6,624 bases of DNA from Alphaproteobacteria bacterium (GTDB lineage Bacteria; Pseudomonadota; Alphaproteobacteria; Micavibrionales; CSBR16-224), in assembly GCA_006226225.1 (NCBI GenBank), contig SBHI01000040.1, forward strand, positions 1-6,624, given 5' to 3'. Below are positions 1-6,503 of the stretch, one piece after another. Numbering within the stretch: the first letter of the stretch is position 1; every line of letters begins with the position of its first letter. The notes under the pieces are model-generated. The model searched no databases. It saw only the letters and a program-made list of their open reading frames with translations, and was not told the origin of the DNA. The position numbers were made by a program, and so were the translations under genes.

Positions 1-119
1 CCGCGCGGATCCGTTCCCTTCCACGGCGTATAGGCGCAGCCGGATGTCAAAAACAATGCGCCATTCGCAGCAAGCGTTGTAAAAACACCCGTAACGGATC
101 TGGGATTTTTTAGCGGCAT
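1..119 (-). CDS. Predicted lipoprotein, N-terminal fragment (runs off window)
   Basis: An open frame begins at ATG 119-117 and continues without a stop to the window edge, giving 39 complete codons. The product starts MPLKNPRSVTGVF and has a basic N-terminus (K4, R7), a moderately hydrophobic stretch, and then LTSGC, which fits a signal peptidase II lipobox with Cys28 as the lipidated residue. The residues after the cysteine begin AYTPWKG. This suggests a lipoprotein in the envelope, but the visible part is too short to name a family. The start is supported by a GAGG Shine-Dalgarno sequence (130-133) about 10 nt upstream and by a strong promoter further up (163-191). The kinase gene ends 129 bp upstream on the same strand, but the dedicated promoter argues for an independent unit. 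An alternative is a chance ORF; promoter, RBS and lipobox in the right order make that unlikely. Confidence 0.7.
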   Translation of the reverse strand, partial: MPLKNPRSVTGVFTTLAANGALFLTSGCAYTPWKGTDPR

Positions 120-123
120 AAGC

Positions 124-162
124 GTCTGACCTCACAATATTAGATAAAATACGGTGTCAGAC
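124..162. repeat. Inverted repeat GTCTGAC / GTCAGAC flanking the leader region
   Basis: Perfect 7-bp arms lie at 124-130 and 156-162 with a 25-bp spacer, so their centres are 32 bp apart (about three helical turns). One arm sits directly between the -10 box and the predicted start site. The other overlaps the edge of the GAGG ribosome binding site of the downstream lipoprotein gene. This could be a pair of operator half-sites. If transcription started slightly upstream it could instead form an RNA stem that masks the ribosome site. Function is not shown, and 7-bp arms can arise by chance. Confidence 0.4.
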
Positions 163-191
163 ATCATACATAATTTAACATAATATGTCAA
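163..191 (-). promoter_or_regulatory. Sigma70-type promoter for the partial lipoprotein gene
   Basis: On the minus strand a perfect -35 hexamer TTGACA (191-186) is followed by a 17-bp spacer and TATGAT (168-163), which matches five of six bases of the -10 consensus. The predicted transcription start is near 157-155, which gives a 5' leader of about 36-38 nt before the ATG at 119. The spacer contains two direct copies of ATTATGT with a 10-bp period. This is the best promoter-like sequence in the window. Transcription itself is inferred. Confidence 0.7.
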
Positions 192-235
192 GAAGTGCGG
201 AAATTTACCCTTTAAAAGCAATAAGATAACAGAAT

Positions 236-250
236 AAAAAACCGGTTTTT
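236..250 (-). terminator. Weak A/T palindrome at the kinase stop codon, possible terminator
   Basis: The palindrome A5-CCGG-T5 lies at the 3' end of the kinase gene and overlaps its TAA stop (251-249). On the transcript it would give a short A-U stem with a CCGG loop and a run of U at the end. The stem has almost no GC pairs, so as an intrinsic terminator it would be weak. No better terminator is visible between the kinase and the next promoter. Confidence 0.22.
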
Positions 251-3200
251 AAGCATCAGCCATCAGTTTTTTCAGCTCTTTTTCCACGCGCTGGTATTCT
301 TTTTCAATTTTCGTGTAAAGCGCTTTGCGCTCTTTTGCTGTTGCCGGATTCATGTTCTGCGCCTTTTCACACAATAGCCGCAATGTTTCCGCGCCCCACA
401 TGCCCGCACCGCCTTTCAGCTTATGCGCGACCTCGACCCAGAGCGTATTCTCGCCCGCTTTGGTGTTCTCTTTCAGAACAGTCAGACTTTCCAGACTTTG
501 TGCGATAAACATTTCCGCAAATTCCCGGATTTCTTCCGGCGTATCGGCATATTCCTTAATCAGACTCAGCTCAATCACCGCGCGTTTGCTTTTTTTATCA
601 CCCTTCTTCTCTGGCAGCACCGCCTGATCGGGGAAGATAAACCATTCCTCCAGCACATCCCGCAGCTCGTCCTTGTCAATCGGCTTGCTGAGATAATCAT
701 TCATACCGGCTTCCAAGCATTTTTCGCGCGTCCCTTTCATGGCATCCGCCGTCAAAGCGATGATGGGCACGGGTTTCTTTTTCTTTCCTTCCTGTTTTCG
801 AATCTCAGCGGTCGCCTCATAGCCGTTCTTTTCCGGCATATGACAGTCCATCAAGATCAGATCATATGCTTCCTCCGCAAAACGATCGATCGCTTGCTGA
901 CCGTTTTCGACCATATCGAAGGCGCCAAACCCCATGCGCGGCAACAGGCGCTTCAACAAATCCTGATTCAGCAGGTGATCTTCCGCCACCAGAACATGTG
1001 CTTTTTCTATGGGTATCCGTGACTTACCGTTCTTTTTACGGCGCGCGCGGCGCTGTTGTTTTTGTTGATCGCTTTCCTCTTTTTCCGCAGTGGGGAAAGG
1101 AATTTTAATCCAGAAGACAGACCCTTTGCCGATTTTACTGTCAACACCGATGCGTCCGCCCATCAGCTCCACCAGTTCTTTTGTAATCGCCAATCCTAAA
1201 CCTGTGCCGCCATATTTGCGGGAAATGGATGCATCGGCCTGCGTAAATTTATCAAAAATCAAAGCCAGATTTTCTTTGGCAATACCAATCCCCGTATCTT
1301 TTACTTCGCAGTAAATTTCAACGCCCGGAGACTCTTTTTTATCGGTTTCTTTACCGTTTCCGGAAAGCGGATGCATATTGATTGTCACATCCACCTGACC
1401 CTGATCGGTATATTTCACGGCATTACCGACCAGATTTGTCAGGACGCGGCTGACGCGCAATGCATCACCGAACAGATAGGGGATGTCATCTTTGACAAAA
1501 CTGTAATTCAGCGAAATCCCCTTACTGCTGGCGATCGGCATCATCGCCTCCATCACGGTTGCGACCAGATTTTTAAAGTCAAATCCGGTCTTTTCCAGCA
1601 CGATATTTCCGGCTTCGATTTTTGAAATATCCAGAATATCATTCACAATTTCCAACAGGTTATTTGCTGATTTATGTGCCGTTCCGGCCATGTTTCGTTC
1701 ATCCTCTTTCAAGGAGGGATCTTCGACCAGCATCTGTGTCAGACCCATAATACTGTTCAAAGGCGTGCGCAATTCATGCGACATGCTGGCCAGAAACTCG
1801 CTCTTCGCCTGATTGGCCTTTTCCGCATCGGCGCGTGCCTTTTCGATTTTATCTCTTTCAATCACCCGTCCCAGCTGCGTCCCGATACTGGCCATCATGC
1901 TCATAAAATCCTCGCTGGGTTTTTCCAGCTTTCCGGCAAAAAACTCCAGAACCGCAACAACATCTTTTTTGACCAATACCGGAAAACCAAAACCTGCCTG
2001 CACCGGTATATCCTCAATATGTCTGGAACGCGGGAAATTTTCATCCTCCAGAATATTGCTGATCCAGACGGATTCTCTCTCCGCGTAAACCCGTCCGGGC
2101 AACCCCACACTCGCAGATAAAACCGTTGTTTCCGTCGCTTTTTGCAGGCTTTGAAATTGCTGGGGGTTTTGCAAATGCCATATTTTTGACGGTACAAGAC
2201 GTTGATGCGGCTCATCCACCAAATAGGCATGGCCGGCCGGCCATCCTGTAAAGCCGCAAATCTCTTCCAGGCATATCTTAATCGCCGCATCCATATCACC
2301 CGATTCATTAATCGCATTTGTAATACGTTCCAGCAATTTGATCGTTTTCGTTTCTTTTTTCAAACGCGCATGCGCATCTTTGGCTTCGTCACGGGCCGCA
2401 CGCAGATTGGCTTCTCTTTGCTGCTGCTCCGAAATATCCGAGATCAACCCGATAAAAACAGGATGACCATTCACAGCAACTTCCGTGACACTCAAAGAAA
2501 TCGGGAAAGTCTCTCCATCCGCTCTGGTGCCGAACACATCCTGACGATCAGTTTTCCCGATAATTTTTGCCTGTCCTGTTTTCAGGTAATGACTGATATA
2601 ACTGTCATGACGGCTTTTATGCGGTTCCGGCATCAGAATATTCACATTCTGCCCCGCGACATCCGCCGCCTTATAGTCAAAAATATGTTCCGCCCATTTG
2701 TTAAATGTCTGTATTTTCCCGGATTTATCGATTGTAATCAGGGCCTGCATCATATTATCCATGATGGCCGTCAGATAGGTTTTCTCCTCCCGCAGTTTAT
2801 CACGCGCCTGTGCGATATTTTTCGTTTGTTCCTCCACAAGCCGCTGCAGGTTTTCCCTGTGGCTCTCCAGAATCTGCCGCGACTGCACAATCGGTTGCAC
2901 AATAAAATAGCGGGCATAAATCAATGTCAGAACAAAGGTTAAGAAACCGGCGGCCAAAACCATTTCCTGCCGGAAAGCGGACTTCCGCTCCCCCTGCCAG
3001 AAAGAATGCTGCATACTGCGGATAACATTATCCTGTGACCGTACGGCGGTCGCAAGCGCCGCCTGCATATCCCTATAATAGATACTGTCAAAATCATCGC
3101 GTTCATCTGCGATAATTCCTGTCACAATACCGTGCAAATCACGCCATTTCTGCCGTGCAATTGTAACTTGTCCTTTCACCCCCTCCGGCAGAAAACGCTC

Positions 3201-4334
3201 CGGTATCAATTCACGGGCGCCATCGGCACTAATGACAAGACTGCCACCCTGTAAAAATGACTGGTAATTCGTGTCGATGGATTTCCGGTCCTCATGCATA
3301 CCGGCCACAACTTTCTCTTCGGCCTCATCATCCTGCGCCAGCATGACCTGATAAACGTCATACACATAGCGCGTCATCAACATACGCTGCAAACCCGCCG
3401 CATTGACGACCTTGTCCTGATAACGCCGCCCGTCACTGTTAATAAACATGAATGATCCCGCCAGCAGCACCAGAAAAACACTCAGTAGCAGAGCAAGCTG
3501 CAGAAAGACCTTATTACCTGAAGCGGTATCCTCATCTCCCTCACCACCGCTTTTATACATGCTCAACGTTAATGCCACGGCAAAAACAGCACTGCTGATA
3601 ACGGCGACAGACATGGCCAATGTGTGAAAACTCTGCATGGGGTTATAACGGCAATCCGCCCAGGGAATAAAGACGGCCGCCGCCATCCCCGTATAATGCA
3701 TACCGCAAATCGCCAGCCCCATCACCATCGCGGCGATAATCTGCCAGAACAGTTTTGTGCCGCCTTCCTCTGTGCGGCCCAATACAAAAACGATAAACAA
3801 TGCCGCCAGCGATGCCGTAACCGCAATAACGTAAGACAAGCCGAATAATGACGGTATGTAACGCAAATCCGCATCCATTTGCATGGCCGCCATGCCTGTA
3901 TAATGCATGGCGCAGATGGCACTGCCCAGCAGGAATCCGCCGATAATCATCCATGGCAGGCTTAAACGGGTCGACCGTATAATCGCCAAAACGCCGTAAG
4001 CGATCACCACCGCAACAATCATAGACACAATGGTCAAAAACGGATCATAGGCAATCGCCATATCCATTTTATAAGCCAGCATACCGATAAAATGCATCGA
4101 CCATATCCCCGTGCCGAACGCAAAACTGCCGCCCCAATGCAGCAGGTTTTTCGCCTTGCGGCTGCCCGCATCACGGATATCCGTTGCAAAGCGCAACGCT
4201 GTGAAAGAGCCCAGCACTGCAATCACATAAGAAAGGGCAACAAGAAAAGGAAAATAGTTACCGCTTTCGGCATTCGCCGGAACAGCGCCGGACAGAAAAA
4301 AATTCTCTATAAAAAGATTTAAAAGGGCAAACAT
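249..4334 (-). CDS. Membrane hybrid histidine kinase: MHYT-PilJ-like-PAS-GAF-HisKA-HATPase-REC-HPt
   Basis: This 1361-residue inner-membrane sensor kinase carries a full internal phosphorelay. Residues about 28-258 form a seven-helix MHYT domain with motifs at 80-83 (MHFI), 143-146 and 212-215 (MHYT). TM8 (276-298) and TM9 (457-478) flank a periplasmic domain of about 158 residues. Its NAAGLQRMLMTR (311-322) resembles the PilJ/NarX-type four-helix sensor. A coiled coil leads to a FixL-like PAS (about 516-636, His576), then a GAF domain (about 672-826). The kinase core has the H-box at 852-860 (His853), N-box Asn971, G1 DTGIGI (1013-1018) and G2 GGTGLGLAI (1042-1050). A basic linker precedes REC (acidic pair E1118/D1119, phospho-acceptor Asp1163, T1195, K1217) and a C-terminal HPt (His1304 in AHKLKGGAG). 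All catalytic residues are present. ATG 4334 has AGGA (4347-4344) 9 nt upstream. No partner response regulator or output domain is visible, so the target is unknown. Confidence 0.95.
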   Translation of the reverse strand: MFALLNLFIENFFLSGAVPANAESGNYFPFLVALSYVIAVLGSFTALRFATDIRDAGSRKAKNLLHWGGSFAFGTGIWSMHFIGMLAYKMDMAIAYDPFLTIVSMIVAVVIAYGVLAIIRSTRLSLPWMIIGGFLLGSAICAMHYTGMAAMQMDADLRYIPSLFGLSYVIAVTASLAALFIVFVLGRTEEGGTKLFWQIIAAMVMGLAICGMHYTGMAAAVFIPWADCRYNPMQSFHTLAMSVAVISSAVFAVALTLSMYKSGGEGDEDTASGNKVFLQLALLLSVFLVLLAGSFMFINSDGRRYQDKVVNAAGLQRMLMTRYVYDVYQVMLAQDDEAEEKVVAGMHEDRKSIDTNYQSFLQGGSLVISADGARELIPERFLPEGVKGQVTIARQKWRDLHGIVTGIIADERDDFDSIYYRDMQAALATAVRSQDNVIRSMQHSFWQGERKSAFRQEMVLAAGFLTFVLTLIYARYFIVQPIVQSRQILESHRENLQRLVEEQTKNIAQARDKLREEKTYLTAIMDNMMQALITIDKSGKIQTFNKWAEHIFDYKAADVAGQNVNILMPEPHKSRHDSYISHYLKTGQAKIIGKTDRQDVFGTRADGETFPISLSVTEVAVNGHPVFIGLISDISEQQQREANLRAARDEAKDAHARLKKETKTIKLLERITNAINESGDMDAAIKICLEEICGFTGWPAGHAYLVDEPHQRLVPSKIWHLQNPQQFQSLQKATETTVLSASVGLPGRVYAERESVWISNILEDENFPRSRHIEDIPVQAGFGFPVLVKKDVVAVLEFFAGKLEKPSEDFMSMMASIGTQLGRVIERDKIEKARADAEKANQAKSEFLASMSHELRTPLNSIMGLTQMLVEDPSLKEDERNMAGTAHKSANNLLEIVNDILDISKIEAGNIVLEKTGFDFKNLVATVMEAMMPIASSKGISLNYSFVKDDIPYLFGDALRVSRVLTNLVGNAVKYTDQGQVDVTINMHPLSGNGKETDKKESPGVEIYCEVKDTGIGIAKENLALIFDKFTQADASISRKYGGTGLGLAITKELVELMGGRIGVDSKIGKGSVFWIKIPFPTAEKEESDQQKQQRRARRKKNGKSRIPIEKAHVLVAEDHLLNQDLLKRLLPRMGFGAFDMVENGQQAIDRFAEEAYDLILMDCHMPEKNGYEATAEIRKQEGKKKKPVPIIALTADAMKGTREKCLEAGMNDYLSKPIDKDELRDVLEEWFIFPDQAVLPEKKGDKKSKRAVIELSLIKEYADTPEEIREFAEMFIAQSLESLTVLKENTKAGENTLWVEVAHKLKGGAGMWGAETLRLLCEKAQNMNPATAKERKALYTKIEKEYQRVEKELKKLMADA

Positions 4335-4426
4335 ATGATCTGTTCCTGCGCCGTCAAAAAATTAAATATAGCCAAACAAATAGCGTTATAGAATATAAAA
4401 TACCGTCAAAGCGCCAAATACATCCT

Positions 4427-4440
4427 TTGATAAATATGAC
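4427..4440. promoter_or_regulatory. Imperfect FNR/FixK-like box upstream of the kinase
   Basis: TTGAT-AAAT-ATGAC has one perfect half-site and one half-site with two mismatches to the FNR/FixK consensus TTGAT-N4-ATCAA. It lies about 95-105 bp upstream of the kinase ATG. A TATTTT string on the minus strand (4402-4397) would place the box centre about 43 bp from a start site, close to but not exactly at the usual activation distance. In AT-rich DNA such a match could be chance. Confidence 0.2.
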
Positions 4441-4450
4441 ACATAGAACC

Positions 4451-4465
4451 ACACTTTAAAAGTGT
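4451..4465. repeat. Small palindrome ACACTTTAAAAGTGT
   Basis: Seven-base arms ACACTTT and AAAGTGT surround a single central A, 23 bp beyond the stop of the DUF4402-like gene and about 117 bp before the kinase ATG. It has operator-like symmetry. No U-run follows it on either strand, so it is not an intrinsic terminator. Confidence 0.35.
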
Positions 4466-4487
4466 ATTGAGAAAAAAAGAAGGAAAC

Positions 4488-5072
4488 CTATATCAGCGTC
4501 ACTTCAATTTCAATGACCGTACCGCCGGCATTCAGTGAATTATATGTACCGGGGTTATTCAGAGGATTGGCACCGTCAATGCGTAATCTTGCGCCAATAA
4601 AAATATTCATCGTCGCATCGGGGTCTGCTGTTAAATCATATGTTCCCGCAGGCGCACCAGCGGTTCCGTTACAGGCGCTTGCCCCCGCCCATGCCGCATC
4701 CGTTGGAAAGGCGATACGGATTTCATCAATACGCACAAGGTCACTGCCATTGGATAACAGCGCCGTGGCCGAGCAGCGGATTTCGATATCGCCGGTATCC
4801 TGAAAATATTCCACATGTCCGGCATTCTCATTGCCGACCAGTGTAAATTCGGGAATATCGGTATCAATACTGCCATCAGGGTGCAGGCGGACATCACCGG
4901 TCGAGGTCGGGAATGTTGACACAACAATATCACCGAAACTGATATCGCCGCGCTTCAGAATGCCCCCCGGCGCAATAAAAGCCGCCACAGCATCAACAAC
5001 GGAACTGGCCGCATAGGCCGTGCCCGTTGATAAAAAACAAAAAATACTTATAAAAAGAATACGCCACATCAT
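4488..5072 (-). CDS. Exported DUF4402-like protein of unknown function
   Basis: The preferred start is ATG 5072 (MMWRILFISIF...), giving a 194-residue precursor. Its signal peptide ends TGTAYA, with cleavage likely before ASSVVDA, so the mature protein has about 173 residues. The mature part is rich in predicted beta strands, with an early FGDIVV element, an HPDGS turn, and a C-terminal NNPGTYNSLNAGG segment followed by an alternating hydrophobic strand ending EIEVTLI. This pattern fits DUF4402, a beta-sandwich family of secreted or surface proteins. Two cysteines (in IRCSA and SACNG) could form a disulfide. The same frame opens upstream at GTG 5111 and ATG 5108; the latter overlaps the cyclase TGA by one base (TGATG), so coupling is possible. 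I favour 5072 because it gives a standard signal peptide and follows AAAGAG, though the spacing is short. The stop is TAG. Function is unknown. Confidence 0.75.
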   Translation of the reverse strand: MMWRILFISIFCFLSTGTAYAASSVVDAVAAFIAPGGILKRGDISFGDIVVSTFPTSTGDVRLHPDGSIDTDIPEFTLVGNENAGHVEYFQDTGDIEIRCSATALLSNGSDLVRIDEIRIAFPTDAAWAGASACNGTAGAPAGTYDLTADPDATMNIFIGARLRIDGANPLNNPGTYNSLNAGGTVIEIEVTLI

Positions 5073-5081
5073 ACTCTTTAT

Positions 5082-5090
5082 ATTATAGCA
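5082..5090 (-). promoter_or_regulatory. Extended -10 element before the DUF4402-like gene
   Basis: TGCTATAAT on the minus strand (5090-5082) matches the extended -10 consensus TGNTATAAT exactly. The -35 region 17-18 bp upstream is poor (TGATGC), as is common for extended -10 promoters. The start site would fall near 5075, almost at the ATG at 5072. The transcript would then be nearly leaderless, which weakens the case unless the true start lies further downstream. The site lies inside the reading frame if the upstream start codons are used. Confidence 0.3.
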
Positions 5091-5107
5091 TATTTTTCCA
5101 AAAGGCA

Positions 5108-6248
5108 TCACTGCTGTTTCACTGCCGATGGCTGAAAGATAACATCTTCCCCTTTCAGCATCAGACGGTTTTTTCCCTTCGCTTTGGCTGCGAACATGCG
5201 CTTATCGGCCAGCTCAACAAGTGCCCGCACGCTGGCAACACCGTCCTCCAAATATTCCGCTGCACCGCAGCTCGCTGTTTGCTCTGCGCCATCCGGCCTT
5301 TTCCCCAGCCCGTCTTTTTGCAAACGCGGGAAAAAATTCTTCACCCCCTCCAGCGTTGTGTCAGACAGCACAAGCAGAAATTCCTCCCCGCCCCACCGGA
5401 TAACAACATCCTGTTTGCGCAGTGTTTTTTGGCAAGGCTGCGCCCGCCGCCGCAAGCACACGGTCACCCTCGTCATGGCCGAAATTGTCATTCACTTTTT
5501 TAAAGTTATCGAGATCAACAAACAACAGGGACAACGGAACTTTTCTGCGTTGTGACATGTCGAAAATGGTTTCCAGCAGCGTTTCCCCGTAATCACGGCG
5601 CAGACATCCCGTCATCTCGTCATGAGTGGTAAAATCAACAAATTTCGACATGAAATGCAGCTGGCTGACGCTGGACACCGCCACAATGACCGTGACCACA
5701 CACAGAATCCAGAGCGTGCCGAGTTCCAGTAACATCGCTGCGGGTGCCACATTGTTTAAGGCTGCAAAATAGGTGAAAAATATCAGCGCACCGCCAAATA
5801 ACAGGGATTCCAGAACGGTCAGCGGAAAAAAGCACAGCAGCATCACCACCAGAACCGGAAAATGCGCATAGGCGCTTTTGATAAAGATATTCTGTTCCGT
5901 CCATTCCACGCCCGCCAATGCCAGATTGGCATAACAGAAAAACATCATCGGAACGGATAACAACAGCGCGAAATAAAGCTTGCCGAAAAAGGCATGCGTT
6001 TTGGGCGGACGCAGAAAAATCAGAACAATCAAAAAAACAGCAGCAGCCCCCCGTGCCGCCAGAATGCCTGATGCCGTATCAGACCCCAGCAGAGCAATAT
6101 CAACCGGTATCCACAACAACATCAGCGCAGACAGAATAACCGCACACAGGCGGACGCGGTCACGCATCAATGCCGCCCGCGACATGATCAGCATCAAAGA
6201 ATGGCTGGACGCGCTAAAAATGCAGGAGAAAAATGATTGGGCAGGCAT
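5108..6248 (-). pseudogene. Six-TM membrane diguanylate cyclase, frameshifted inside the GGDEF domain
   Basis: The first frame encodes six hydrophobic helices with little cytoplasmic N-terminus (RLCAVILSALMLLW... to ...LWILCVVTVIVAV). It then enters a GGDEF domain: HDEMTGCLRR, then the substrate/metal segment FVDLDNFKKVNDNFGHDEGD. After GAALP it runs out of frame and stops at 5363-5361. The remainder is one base off: KTLRKQD, I-site RKQD (5419-5408), then RWGGEEF with the active motif at 5392-5378, and on to ASCGAAEY and AKAKGKNRL, ending TGA 5110-5108. Removing one A from the A6 tract (T6 at 5425-5430 on the plus strand) restores a continuous GGDEF protein of about 379 residues. The start is uncertain. 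ATG 6248 is my choice; a TTG at 6299 extends the frame and ATG 6194 shortens it, and none has a good RBS. All catalytic residues are intact, so this is either a recent mutation or a sequencing error. Confidence 0.8.
5425..5430 (-). other. A6 homopolymer at the cyclase frameshift
   Basis: The tract is TTTTTT on the plus strand and AAAAAA in the gene. With five A the codons read L-P-K-T-L-R-K-Q-D straight into GGEEF. With six A the frame ends 64 nt further on. From the TTG at 6299 to the TGA, the span is 1192 nt, one more than a multiple of three, which agrees with a single inserted base. Confidence 0.8.
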
Positions 6249-6306
6249 GGCCGTTATATTCCGTGTCTGTGATTGTTTTTCTGCATGTCGCAAATACAAT
6301 GATATG

Positions 6307-6317
6307 TGTAATTTACA
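6307..6317. promoter_or_regulatory. Palindrome TGTAATTTACA upstream of the cyclase
   Basis: Perfect 5-bp arms TGTAA and TTACA flank one central base in the 114-bp gap between the ccoS stop and the cyclase ATG at 6248. It could be an operator for a dimeric repressor or activator. No convincing -35/-10 pair accompanies it, and I cannot assign a regulator. The rest of the gap (6249-6362) shows no gene or terminator. Confidence 0.25.
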
Positions 6318-6362
6318 TGCTTTCGCCGCCGTTTAAAAGACTATTCGGGCAAAGCAAAGCCG

Positions 6363-6503
6363 TTAATCATCATCTTTCAGAATACGTTCAGCCGCACCAT
6401 CCATATCATCAAACTGACCGTTATCAAGACACCAGAAAAAAGCCAAAAGGCCAAGCAGCCCCAATAATAACGTCACGGGAATCAGCCAGATCAGCACAGT
6501 CAT
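6363..6503 (-). CDS. ccoS: cbb3-type cytochrome oxidase assembly protein CcoS
   Basis: This 46-residue protein starts at ATG 6503 and ends with TAA 6365-6363. One N-terminal membrane helix (about residues 3-24, MTVLIWLIPVTLLLGLLG...) is followed by a short cytoplasmic tail. The tail has the family hallmark GQFDDMDGAAERIL and ends in acidic DDD. Length, single helix and tail are typical of CcoS/FixS. The family is needed for correct cofactor insertion and maturation of the high-affinity cbb3-type terminal oxidase used at low oxygen. Its start overlaps the ccoI stop by 4 bp (ATGA), which indicates translational coupling and the usual ccoGHIS order. The gene is too short for routine ORF cut-offs but is unmistakable. 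Confidence 0.95.
   Translation of the reverse strand: MTVLIWLIPVTLLLGLLGLLAFFWCLDNGQFDDMDGAAERILKDDD

Larger units (their letters stand above)
4335..4487 (-). promoter_or_regulatory. Intergenic region upstream of the kinase gene
   Basis: This 153-bp AT-rich gap between the DUF4402-like gene and the kinase contains the kinase RBS (AGGA, 4347-4344). It also holds two symmetric elements: ACACTTTAAAAGTGT (4451-4465) and an FNR/FixK-like TTGAT-N4-ATGAC (4427-4440). No convincing -35/-10 pair stands out. Several TATA-like strings occur between 4380 and 4402, and the best pairing (TTGGCG, 16 bp, TATTCT) matches consensus in only four of six bases at each hexamer. A promoter here is likely from position, but I cannot fix it. 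There is no intrinsic terminator for the upstream gene. Confidence 0.4.

Noticed and set aside
200..211. Near-palindrome GGAAATTTACCC between the kinase and the lipoprotein promoter
   Set aside because: It is imperfect and AT-rich at the centre, with nothing in its position to indicate a role.
1901..2317. Alternative minus-strand frame inside the kinase GAF region
   Set aside because: The kinase frame carries the continuous GAF domain here. The other frame is arginine-rich shadow sequence without motifs.
325..2942. Long plus-strand open frames opposite the kinase, for example 423-1022 and 2202-2942
   Set aside because: They lie fully antisense to a gene whose domains are all recognisable. 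Their translations show no domain or motif and no ribosome sites were evident.
4451..4487. Intrinsic terminator after the DUF4402-like gene
   Set aside because: The T-run on the minus strand comes before the palindrome, not after it, and the stem is short. On the plus strand the palindrome is followed by A-rich sequence.
5421..5434. Programmed -1 ribosomal frameshift at A-AAA-AAC in the cyclase
   Set aside because: The heptamer fits a classic -1 slippery site in the zero frame, but the GGEEF half lies in the +1 (equivalently -2) frame, so a -1 slip gives a wrong peptide. Loss of one A by mutation, sequencing error or transcriptional slippage fits instead.
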